This document shows, piece by piece, positions 1 to 5,092 of a DNA stretch of 5,092 nucleotides. How positions within the stretch are numbered: position 1 is the stretch's first letter; every line of letters begins with the position of its first letter. The position numbers and the translations under genes were made by a program. The DNA is from Caldilinea sp. (GTDB lineage: Bacteria; Chloroflexota; Anaerolineae; Caldilineales; Caldilineaceae): assembly GCA_026389955.1 (NCBI GenBank), contig JAPLGY010000439.1, positions 1 to 5,092 on the forward strand, given 5' to 3'. The notes beneath the pieces were generated by a model. It made no database searches. It saw nothing but the letters and a program-made list of their open reading frames with translations, and had not been told where the DNA came from.

Positions 1-1
1 C

Positions 2-1534
2 TACTGCCTGCCGCCGCTGGCCCGCCTGGACCTGGAGGCGATTCTGGGGCTGATCGACCAGAAGAAGTGCTTTTTGCTGCACGCCCCGCGGCAGACGGGC
101 AAGACCAGCTGTCTGTTGGCGCTGGCCGAGTATCTGAACCGTCAGGGGACATACCACGCGGTCTACGCCAACATCGAGACAGCGCAGGCTGCGCGTGAAA
201 ACGTCGAGATGGGCATGGCCGACGTGGTCTGGAAGATCGCCATGGCTGCGAGGCAGCAGTTGGGCGATACAGGCGCTGAGACGCTGGTGCAGGAGGTGCG
301 CAGGGGTACGCCCGCCACGGCGCTGGTGGAGGCCTTTCTGACGCGCTATTGTGAGCGTGCACGGCTGCCGCTCGTGCTTTTGCTGGACGAGGTGGATGCG
401 CTGGTAGGGGACACGCTGATTTCGCTGCTGCGCCAGCTGCGTGCCGGTTACCCGACGCGGCCCCACAGCTTTCCGCAGAGCCTGCTCCTCTGCGGGGTGC
501 GCGATCTCCAGGACTACCGCATCCAGGCATCTGGTGAAAAGTCAGCCATCACCGGCGGCAGCGCCTTCAACATCAAGGCGAAATCGCTGCGTCTGGGCGA
601 TTTCAACCAGGCTGAAGTGGAGCTGCTGCTCGAGGAGCACACCGCAGAGACCGGGCAGCGCTTTACGCCGGAGGCGCGCTCTTTGGTCTGGGAGCTGACC
701 AACGGCCAGCCCTGGCTGGTCAACGCTCTGGCGTACGAAACGACCTGGGAGATGAAGGCAGGGCGTGACCGCAGCCAGCCGATCACGGCTGAGCGAATCC
801 AGGAGGCGAAAGAGGCGCTGATCCTGCGCCGGGTGACCCATCTCGACCAGCTGGCTTACCAGCTGGGTCAGGCCCGTGTGCGCCGCGTCGTCGAGGCGCT
901 GTTGGTGGGCGACCGAGAGCCCTCGGCGCTTCCGCCCGACGATATCTCCTACGTGTACGACCTGGGGCTGATCAAAACCGAGGGGCAGCTCACGATTGCC
1001 AACCCCATCTACCGAGAAGTGATCCCGCGCGAGCTGATCTACAGCACCCAGCTGACCATCAGCGAGCAGAGTGCCTGGTACCTGAGCGCCGACGGGCGCC
1101 TGGACCTGTCCAAGCTGCTGGCGGCGTTTCAACAATTTTTTCGTGAGCACAGCGAAAGCTGGCTGGAGCGTTTCGACTACCGGGAGGCGGGTCCGCAGCT
1201 GCTGCTGCAGGCTTTTCTGCAGCGCATCGTCAACGGCGGCGGGCGTGTCGACCGGGAGTACGGGCTGGGCCGTCGGCGCACCGATCTGCTGGTGGTCTGG
1301 AACTTTCCGGGCGGGATGCAGCGGGCGGTGATCGAGATCAAGCTGCTTTACGGGACGCTGCCACAGACAGTGGCGGACGGGCTGGCGCAGACCTGGGCAT
1401 ATGCGGATGGCTGTGGTGCCGAGGAGGCGCATCTGGTGATCTTCGACCGCACCCCCGGGAAGGCGTGGCATGAAAAGATCTGGCAGCGTGCGGAGCTCGA
1501 GCGGGGCAGGGCCATCACCGTGTGGGGGATGTGA
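2..1534 (+). CDS. AAA-type ATPase with C-terminal PD-(D/E)XK nuclease-like domain (5' partial)
   Basis: The frame is open from the first complete codon in the window (nt 2) to TGA at 1532-1534, giving 510 visible residues; the start is off the left edge. A TTG at 74 is not the real start, because the upstream residues YCLPPLARLDLEAI and LIDQKK match the conserved N-terminus I recall for this family. Numbering from nt 2, Walker A is APRQTGKT (28-35) and Walker B is LVLLLDE (D129, E130), followed by a sensor-like LLLCGVRD. A middle helical region contains LTNGQPWLVNAL. The C-terminal domain has the PD-(D/E)XK core: D428 in RRTDLLVVW, then E445 and K447 in AVIEIKLL. The end, HLVIFDR...ITVWGM, looks family-typical, so the C-terminus is complete. 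The architecture resembles archaeal-type P-loop ATPases carrying a nuclease fold (an analogy only). Substrate and role are unknown; DNA maintenance or defence is possible. PolX lies 55 bp downstream on the same strand. Confidence 0.9.
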   Translation, partial: YCLPPLARLDLEAILGLIDQKKCFLLHAPRQTGKTSCLLALAEYLNRQGTYHAVYANIETAQAARENVEMGMADVVWKIAMAARQQLGDTGAETLVQEVRRGTPATALVEAFLTRYCERARLPLVLLLDEVDALVGDTLISLLRQLRAGYPTRPHSFPQSLLLCGVRDLQDYRIQASGEKSAITGGSAFNIKAKSLRLGDFNQAEVELLLEEHTAETGQRFTPEARSLVWELTNGQPWLVNALAYETTWEMKAGRDRSQPITAERIQEAKEALILRRVTHLDQLAYQLGQARVRRVVEALLVGDREPSALPPDDISYVYDLGLIKTEGQLTIANPIYREVIPRELIYSTQLTISEQSAWYLSADGRLDLSKLLAAFQQFFREHSESWLERFDYREAGPQLLLQAFLQRIVNGGGRVDREYGLGRRRTDLLVVWNFPGGMQRAVIEIKLLYGTLPQTVADGLAQTWAYADGCGAEEAHLVIFDRTPGKAWHEKIWQRAELERGRAITVWGM

Positions 1535-1589
1535 GCTGGGCTTGCAGCAATGAAGTTTTGGGTGATTTGACCGTGGCGACAACAGAACC

Positions 1590-3389
1590 ATGAACAGACC
1601 GACGAACCGTTTTTCCAATCGGGAAGTGGCTGCGCTGTTGGCCGGGGTGGCGGCGCGGCTGCAGATTTTGGAGGCCAACCGGTTTCGGGTGATCGCCTTT
1701 CAGAATGCAGCCGAGAGCATTCGCAACCTGGCGCAGGACCTGTATGCGCTGGATGCGGCTGGCGAGCTGACATCGATCCAGGGGATCGGCAAAGGGATCG
1801 GCGATGCCCTCCACCGTCTGCTGGTCGAGGGCAGTGCCCCTGAGTTTGAGTCATTGTTTGCGCAGGTGCCGGAGGGCGTGGTTGACATGATGCAGGTGCC
1901 CGACATGGGTCCCAAGAAGGCCAGGCGGCTGTGGGAGGAATTGGGGATCGACAGCCTGGAGGCGTTGCGGGCTGCTGCGGGGGCTGGACAACTGCGCGTG
2001 TTGAAGGGGTTTGGCGCCAAGAGCGAAGAGAAGATTCTGGGAGGGATCGAGCTGTTGGCGAAGCGGGCGGGTGGTGCGGAGCGGCTGGCCAGCGGGGTGG
2101 TGCGTCCGCTGGCGATGCAGTTGGTCGCTGAACTGCTGGGACGGCTGCCGGAGGGGGCAGTCGAGCGGATCGAGGTAGCGGGCAGCCTGCGCCGCTGGAA
2201 GGAAACGGTCGGCGACGTCGACATTTTGTGTGTGAGCATGCAGCCGCAGCGGGTCATGGAGACCTTTCAGGGGCTGCGCGAGGTGGCCAGTGTTGCCCGG
2301 GCAGGGGAGACCCGGTCGAGTGTTGTGCTGGGCAACGGGCTGCAGGTGGATCTGCGTGTCGTCGAGCGCCAGCACTGGGGGGCTGCCTTGCAGTACTTCA
2401 CAGGCAGCAAGGAGCACAATGTGGCCCTGCGTGAGCTGGCTTTGAAACAAGGCTGGAGTTTGAACGAATATGGGCTGACCGCGGTGGGAACAGGCGATGC
2501 ACCGGCGGGCACGCAGCGATTTTTTGAGGAAGAGCAGGCGCTGTATGCTTTTTTGGGGGTCGAGTGGATTCCGCCTGAACTGCGCGAGCAGCAGGGGGAG
2601 GGGTTGTTGGCAGGCCAGCAGAGGCTGCCCGCCCTGGTGACGGTGGCAGATCTGAAGGGTGAACTGCACGGCCACACGACCTGGAGCGATGGGACGGGCA
2701 GTGTGGCTGTCATGGCCGATGCTGCGCGATCGCTCGGCTACAGCTACTGGAACGTGAGCGACCACAGCGTCGGGCTGGGCATTGTGCAGGGGGTCGACGG
2801 CGAACGGCTGCGCCGCCAACGGTTGGAGATCGACGCCTACAACCGCCGCTGCGCGCAGGAAGGCGTCGACTTTCGGCTGCTGCAGGGGTGTGAGGTGGAA
2901 ATTTTGGCGGACGGCGCCCTGGGTCTGGCAAATGAGGTGCTGGCAGCGCTGGATGTGGTCGTGGCCAGCATCCACAGTGCCCAGCGTCAGGACCGGACGA
3001 CGATCACGGAGCGTTGCCTCAGAGCCATTCGCAACCCACAGGTCGACATCCTGGGGCACCCGACCGGGCGGCTGTTGGGGGAGCGCCCGGAAACAGCGAT
3101 CGACATGGAGCAGGTGCTGCAGGCGTGCCAGGAGACAGGCACGGTGGTGGAGATCAACGCCCACCCATCCCGGCTCGACGTCAACGACGTCTATGCGCGG
3201 CGTGCGGTGGAACTGGGGTGCCGGTTGGCGGTCAACTGCGACGCCCATGCTGTGGAGGGGATGGGGGTGGCCGAATATGGGATAGGGGTGGCTCGTCGGG
3301 CTGGGCTGACAGCGGCCGATGTGGTCAACACGAGGCCACTGGCGGAGATGTTGGCGCTGCTCAAAGACGGGCAGATGCAAAAAGGATGA
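1590..3389 (+). CDS. polX: Family X DNA polymerase with C-terminal PHP domain (PolX)
   Basis: This 599-residue protein matches the usual length of bacterial PolX, a cytoplasmic gap-filling repair polymerase whose PHP domain supplies metal-dependent 3'-5' exonuclease or phosphoesterase activity. Helix-hairpin-helix motifs are visible near 61-74 ([12 protein letters not shown]), 101-115 ([12 protein letters not shown]) and 136-150 ([13 protein letters not shown]). The nucleotidyltransferase core has [14 protein letters not shown], with catalytic aspartates D209, D211 and D254 (LQVDLRVV), followed by [10 protein letters not shown] and LNEYGL. The PHP domain begins near 355. Its metal-ligand set looks complete: H360, H362, D367, D391/H392, E435, H462, H490, E521, D551 and H553. 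Both activities therefore appear intact. ATG at 1590 fits the family N-terminus (NREVAALL) with about eight extra residues, but no clear Shine-Dalgarno precedes it; an in-frame TGA at 1563 limits any extension. The stop is 3 nt before the next gene. Confidence 0.97.
   Translation: MNRPTNRFSNREVAALLAGVAARLQILEANRFRVIAFQNAAESIRNLAQDLYALDAAGELTSIQGIGKGIGDALHRLLVEGSAPEFESLFAQVPEGVVDMMQVPDMGPKKARRLWEELGIDSLEALRAAAGAGQLRVLKGFGAKSEEKILGGIELLAKRAGGAERLASGVVRPLAMQLVAELLGRLPEGAVERIEVAGSLRRWKETVGDVDILCVSMQPQRVMETFQGLREVASVARAGETRSSVVLGNGLQVDLRVVERQHWGAALQYFTGSKEHNVALRELALKQGWSLNEYGLTAVGTGDAPAGTQRFFEEEQALYAFLGVEWIPPELREQQGEGLLAGQQRLPALVTVADLKGELHGHTTWSDGTGSVAVMADAARSLGYSYWNVSDHSVGLGIVQGVDGERLRRQRLEIDAYNRRCAQEGVDFRLLQGCEVEILADGALGLANEVLAALDVVVASIHSAQRQDRTTITERCLRAIRNPQVDILGHPTGRLLGERPETAIDMEQVLQACQETGTVVEINAHPSRLDVNDVYARRAVELGCRLAVNCDAHAVEGMGVAEYGIGVARRAGLTAADVVNTRPLAEMLALLKDGQMQKG
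3382..3386 (+). promoter_or_regulatory. Ribosome binding site for the SH3 lipoprotein gene
   Basis: AAGGA, within an A-rich AAAAAGGA run, lies 6 nt before the ATG at 3393 and inside the last codons of polX. This spacing supports ATG 3393 over the two out-of-frame ATGs at 3386 and 3389. It also suggests the lipoprotein is translated from the polX transcript. Confidence 0.65.
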
Positions 3390-3392
3390 TGG

Positions 3393-3857
3393 ATGGCAGT
3401 GGCACGGGTGTACCAAACGTGGAGGGCAGGGCTGTGGGGCTGGGGGATGGCCAGCCTGGTCGGGCTGGCCATCGTCGGCTGCAACACAGCACCGGCGGAT
3501 GTGGTGGTTGAAAGCGGCGTCACGGCGCTGGCTGGAACAGCGCAGGCCCCTTCCGACGCGATGGCGCAGAAGGCTGGCACGGCGCAGCCAACTGCCGAGG
3601 AAATCAGTCTGCTGATGACCGGGACAGACGTGCGGGCGCGCGGCATGCTGCGCATCTATGCCGCCCCTGAACCGGCCGCAGCAACGTTGGCGGAGTATGT
3701 GGCCGGCGACCTGCTGACCGTAGTGGAGCCGCCCGGAGACATCGCCAGCTATCCAGTCGAATTGAACGGCGTGCTGTGGTACCGCGTGCGCGCCGCAGAT
3801 GGGCTGGTCGGCTGGGTGATGGCCGATGGGATCGAGCTGAGCGACCCAGCCGAATGA
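3393..3857 (+). CDS. Small lipoprotein with SH3-like domain
   Basis: The gene encodes 154 residues. The N-terminus is a lipoprotein signal peptide: basic residues R5 and R11, a hydrophobic stretch (LWGWGMASLVGLAIV) and a lipobox IVGC with C30 as the predicted lipidated residue, so the mature protein should be anchored on the outer face of the cytoplasmic membrane. Residues 31-75 are an Ala/Thr/Pro-rich linker of low complexity. Residues about 78-150 resemble a bacterial SH3-like domain: VRARGMLRIYAAPEP, then LAEYVAGDLLTVVE, then GVLWYRVRAADGLVGWVMADGIEL, with the typical W-Y-R-V and G-W-V pattern. Such domains often bind cell-wall peptides, but the ligand here is unknown. The gene starts 3 nt after polX stops and is in the same frame, so it is probably in the same operon. 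Its stop codon lies on a 13-bp tandem duplication. The family call rests on motif pattern only. Confidence 0.82.
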   Translation: MAVARVYQTWRAGLWGWGMASLVGLAIVGCNTAPADVVVESGVTALAGTAQAPSDAMAQKAGTAQPTAEEISLLMTGTDVRARGMLRIYAAPEPAAATLAEYVAGDLLTVVEPPGDIASYPVELNGVLWYRVRAADGLVGWVMADGIELSDPAE

Positions 3858-3868
3858 CCCAGCCGAAT
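3843..3868 (+). repeat. Perfect 13-bp tandem duplication spanning a stop codon
   Basis: GACCCAGCCGAAT occurs twice back to back with no mismatch (3843-3855 and 3856-3868). The lipoprotein's TGA stop (3855-3857) is formed across the junction. With a single copy the lipoprotein frame would instead read on through TTG at 3868 to a stop at 4450-4452. Confidence 0.95.
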
Positions 3869-4237
3869 TGCCCTCGTGCCTCGTCAAGCCTGACGTGATG
3901 GATCTACAGCCGGTTCAAAGCTCCAACTCTTTTGGCATACGGTACGATCCTTGTCGCCTTCGCATACTCCTCCGCCGTCTCCCCCGCATTCGACTGGATC
4001 AGTTCCAAACGGATTCTGAGAGGGGGGAGGGAGGGCTGTTGCCGGGGAATTCAGGCGGGTGGGATCCTTGTGCGGAGGGCGGCCTGTTTTCACCAGGAGG
4101 CAGGGCGGGGCCGGTACTGCAACGCTTCGGCCAGGTGCTGGACGAGACGACGAAGACGCCTGCGCCACTCTGGGGCGTAGCCCGACGCTGTGCGCCCCGG
4201 TGCCAGTCCGCTCGATCGTGCTGCTGGAAGGGGAGAG
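3858..4237. other. Gene-less, probably degraded stretch between lipoprotein and SUMF1 remnant
   Basis: No intact gene is visible here on either strand. One minus-strand frame keeps protein-like patches between stops: SGYAPEWRRRLRRLVQHLAE, then a stop at 4092-4090, another at 4053-4051, then a run ending NAGETAEEYAKATRIVPYAK and VGALNRL with a stop at 3906-3904. These may be the tail of a decayed gene, but I recognise no family and have no start codon. Plus-strand frames crossing the region are Arg/Cys-rich and look non-coding. Only a weak 5-bp hairpin (CGTCA 3882-3886, TGACG 3891-3895) follows the lipoprotein, without a T-run, so I do not call a terminator. Confidence 0.5.
4022..4047 (+). other. 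G-rich tract, possible G-quadruplex
   Basis: The plus strand has four G-runs in 26 nt: six Gs (4022-4027), three (4029-4031), three (4033-4035) and four (4044-4047), separated by A, A and CTGTTGCC. The last loop is 8 nt, just over the usual limit of 7, so this is a borderline quadruplex motif. It lies in non-coding DNA and has no obvious role. Confidence 0.4.
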
Positions 4238-4795
4238 ATCGACGCCGTGCGGGTAGACGCCGACCGGGTTGGGGGCGTTCAGCCCGCTGCTGCGCCAGTT
4301 GCACTTGCTGCCGTCCCACTTGTCATCCCACGGATAGCGGCGCACGCTGCGTCTGGCCGCCCATTCCCACTGCGCCTCACTGGGCAGGCAGTACCCTTTG
4401 CCGGTCACACGCGCCAGCCATGCCGCGTATGCCATCGCCTCATACCAGTTGACGCCGACAACCGGCTGTGTGCGGCGGTTGAAACGGATGTCCTGCCAGT
4501 AGACAGGTTCACGGCGCTGCTCGCCCAAAATCTGTGAGACGTAAGCCTGCACATACTCGTCTTCGCTCCAGTTGGCCGCCATCCGCCGATACGAGTCCGC
4601 CGTCGCATCGTCCATCGCCGCCACTTGTTTTGCCTGTGAAATGAACGTTTCGACACCCCGGCTGAATCTGCGGTAGAACCCTCGCAAATCCTGCTCCGTC
4701 TCTGGGTCAAGCTGTCCTTCTCCCCTCAGCCATGCCTGCCCGCCCGCTGTCCACAGGGACGGGTCGTCGTAGCCGCCCGCCTCTACAAAACAGGC
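4238..4795 (-). pseudogene. Formylglycine-generating enzyme / SUMF1-like domain remnant, truncated at both ends
   Basis: This minus-strand frame is open for 186 codons of family-like sequence. In order it contains CFVEAGGYDDPSLW, GGQAWLRGEG, the core QPVVGVNWYEAMAYAAW (4468-4418), GYCLPSEAQWEWAAR, then RRYPWDDKWDGSKCNWRSSGL near PVGVYPHGVD. This is the characteristic N-terminal and central part of FGE-sulfatase (SUMF1/EgtB/PvdO) domains. After HGVD (4238) the frame stays open, but the residues become Ser/Pro/Thr-rich and the expected GNVWEW and RGGSW segments, with the C-terminal catalytic part, do not follow in any frame I read. At the other end the domain stops abruptly at A-C-F-V-E, where an in-frame TAA (4798-4796) is supplied by the adjoining inverted repeat, and the usual preceding 'YPVTN'-like segment is absent. 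It cannot be a working enzyme as it stands. Its original role is unknown. Confidence 0.85.
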
Positions 4796-4880
4796 TTAGG
4801 GCTTGTAAAAGCACACCTCCGCAGTTTGCAGTGTCTATCTAGCCCGACAATCCGCGAACATATACTTTTACAAACCCTTA
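4796..4880. mobile_element. 85-bp element with imperfect terminal inverted repeats (MITE-like)
   Basis: The left end TTAGGGCTTGTAAAAG (4796-4811) and the reverse complement of the right end, TAAGGGTTTGTAAAAG (4880-4865), match at 14 of 16 positions. Allowing one gapped base, the similarity extends outward through CAGG on both sides (4791-4794 and 4881-4884). The 53-bp interior has no ORF and is more AT-rich than its surroundings. The SUMF1 remnant ends exactly at the left boundary, which supports an insertion or rearrangement junction. I see no clear flanking target duplication. The right end overlaps the first bases of the 135-bp tandem repeat. It could alternatively be a long hairpin such as a terminator or processed RNA, or relics of IS ends. 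Confidence 0.5.
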
Positions 4881-4895
4881 CCTGCGGTGTCATCG

Positions 4896-4922
4896 GGGGC
4901 ACCCGCAAGGGGTGCCCCTACA
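4896..4922 (-). repeat. Palindromic REP-like hairpin, box A (copy 1)
   Basis: The stem is a perfect 9 bp, GGGGCACCC (4896-4904) with GGGTGCCCC (4910-4918), around a 5-nt loop GCAAG. Read on the minus strand it begins TGTAGGGGC and has TTGC in the loop, the same pattern as box B. It faces box B head to head. Confidence 0.8.
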
Positions 4923-4968
4923 GGGTCGCCCGTACGATCGGTCATGGGTCTCATCCTGGGCATCCGCC

Positions 4969-4993
4969 TGTAGGGGCGACCCTTGCGGTCGCC
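4969..4993 (+). repeat. Palindromic REP-like hairpin, box B
   Basis: TGTAGGGGC leads into a 7-bp stem, GGCGACC (4975-4981) with GGTCGCC (4987-4993), around loop CTTGC. Compared with box A on the opposite strand, the leader and the TTGC core are shared while both stem arms change together. The two boxes also share a 10-bp inverted match, CCCCTACAGG (4915-4924) with CCTGTAGGGG (4967-4976). Confidence 0.8.
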
Positions 4994-5030
4994 ATTGTGA
5001 TCGCCCGTGCCCTTACCTGCGGTGTCATTG

Positions 5031-5057
5031 GGGGCATCCGCAAGGGGTGCCCCTACA
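5031..5057 (-). repeat. Palindromic REP-like hairpin, box A (copy 2)
   Basis: This is the second tandem copy of box A. It is identical to copy 1 except for C to T at 5037, which turns one stem pair into a G-T (wobble) pair but leaves the hairpin foldable. Its partner box B would lie beyond the window. Confidence 0.78.
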
Positions 5058-5092
5058 GGGTCGCCCGTACGATCGGTCATGGGTCTCATCCT

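Larger units (their letters stand above)
4875..5092. repeat. 135-bp tandem direct repeat, 1.6 copies, cut by the window edge
   Basis: Copy 1 runs 4875-5009. Copy 2 starts at 5010 and runs off the right edge after 83 bp. The 83 comparable positions differ at only two (4894/5029 and 4902/5037, both C to T). The start of the unit is CCCTTACCTGCGGTGTCAT. Because 135 is a multiple of three, a spurious minus-strand frame stays open through it. The number of copies beyond the window is unknown, so this may be the edge of a minisatellite. Confidence 0.93.

Noticed and set aside
1542..1570. Possible promoter TTGCAG with ATTTGA at 17-bp spacing before polX
   Set aside because: The -10 match is poor and the gap is only 55 bp between co-directional genes; not enough to call.
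542..1678. Minus-strand 378-residue ORF opposite the ATPase gene
   Set aside because: Antisense to a gene with clear Walker and nuclease motifs; no recognisable domain of its own.
1851..3887. Minus-strand 678-residue ORF opposite polX
   Set aside because: It is the antisense shadow of a GC-rich gene. Composition is His/Gln/Pro/Arg-rich without domains, while the plus strand carries full PolX motifs.
3882..3895. CGTCA/TGACG hairpin after the lipoprotein as a terminator
   Set aside because: The stem is only 5 bp and no T-run follows.
3868..4452. Plus-strand 194-residue ORF after the lipoprotein
   Set aside because: Arg/Cys/Pro-rich, antisense to the SUMF1 remnant over much of its length, and starts with TTG without a ribosome binding site. 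Noted only as the frame that a single-copy 13-bp unit would open.
4238..4795. SUMF1-like domain as the target protein of a diversity-generating retroelement
   Set aside because: FGE-like folds can be such targets, but the C-terminal variable region is missing and no reverse transcriptase or template repeat is visible in the window.
4868..5089. 73-residue minus-strand ORF with repeats such as GDPVGAPLA and GDRKGRPYRR
   Set aside because: It is the tandem repeat read as protein. The frame stays open only because the 135-bp period is a multiple of three and the sequence is GC-rich; it overlaps the hairpins and has no supporting start signal.
4875..5092. CRISPR array
   Set aside because: The period is 135 bp with near-identical sequence throughout; there are no short repeats separated by unique spacers and no cas genes.

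Overview
This window is GC-rich throughout, and its protein repertoire suggests an environmental bacterium, most likely Chloroflexota (Caldilinea/Anaerolineae-like) or a relative. That placement is an inference from three things: the style of the AAA-ATPase, the SH3 lipoprotein paired with a PHP-type PolX, and palindromic 'TGTAGGGGC' repeats. No taxonomic marker is present. The left two thirds is ordinary, dense, plus-strand coding DNA. The right third (about 3858-5092) contains no intact gene and looks like an eroded, repeat-invaded accessory segment.

Layout. Positions 2-1534 (+) hold a 5'-truncated gene for an AAA-type ATPase with a C-terminal PD-(D/E)XK nuclease-like domain; its true start lies off the left edge. 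Positions 1590-3389 (+) encode a complete family X DNA polymerase fused to a PHP phosphoesterase domain, with all expected catalytic residues visible. A short lipoprotein with an SH3-like domain follows at once (3393-3857, +), with its own ribosome binding site inside the end of polX, so the two are probably co-transcribed. A perfect 13-bp tandem duplication sits exactly on the lipoprotein stop codon and creates that stop.

Positions 3858-4237 have no intact gene, only a G-rich tract and scraps of minus-strand reading frame. Positions 4795-4238 (-) are a fragment of a formylglycine-generating-enzyme/SUMF1-like gene missing both ends. Its upstream end stops exactly at the boundary of an 85-bp segment with 16-bp imperfect terminal inverted repeats (4796-4880), a candidate miniature mobile element. 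From 4875 to the right edge lies a 135-bp tandem direct repeat (one full copy plus 83 bp). Each full unit carries two head-to-head hairpins of one family, whose stems differ by complementary changes.

How the genes relate: polX and the lipoprotein appear to form a short operon, but no functional link between them is evident. PolX would act in DNA repair or gap filling. The upstream ATPase-nuclease is uncharacterised. I see no convincing multi-gene new system. The most interesting material is the gene break at the inverted-repeat element and the covarying hairpin repeat array.
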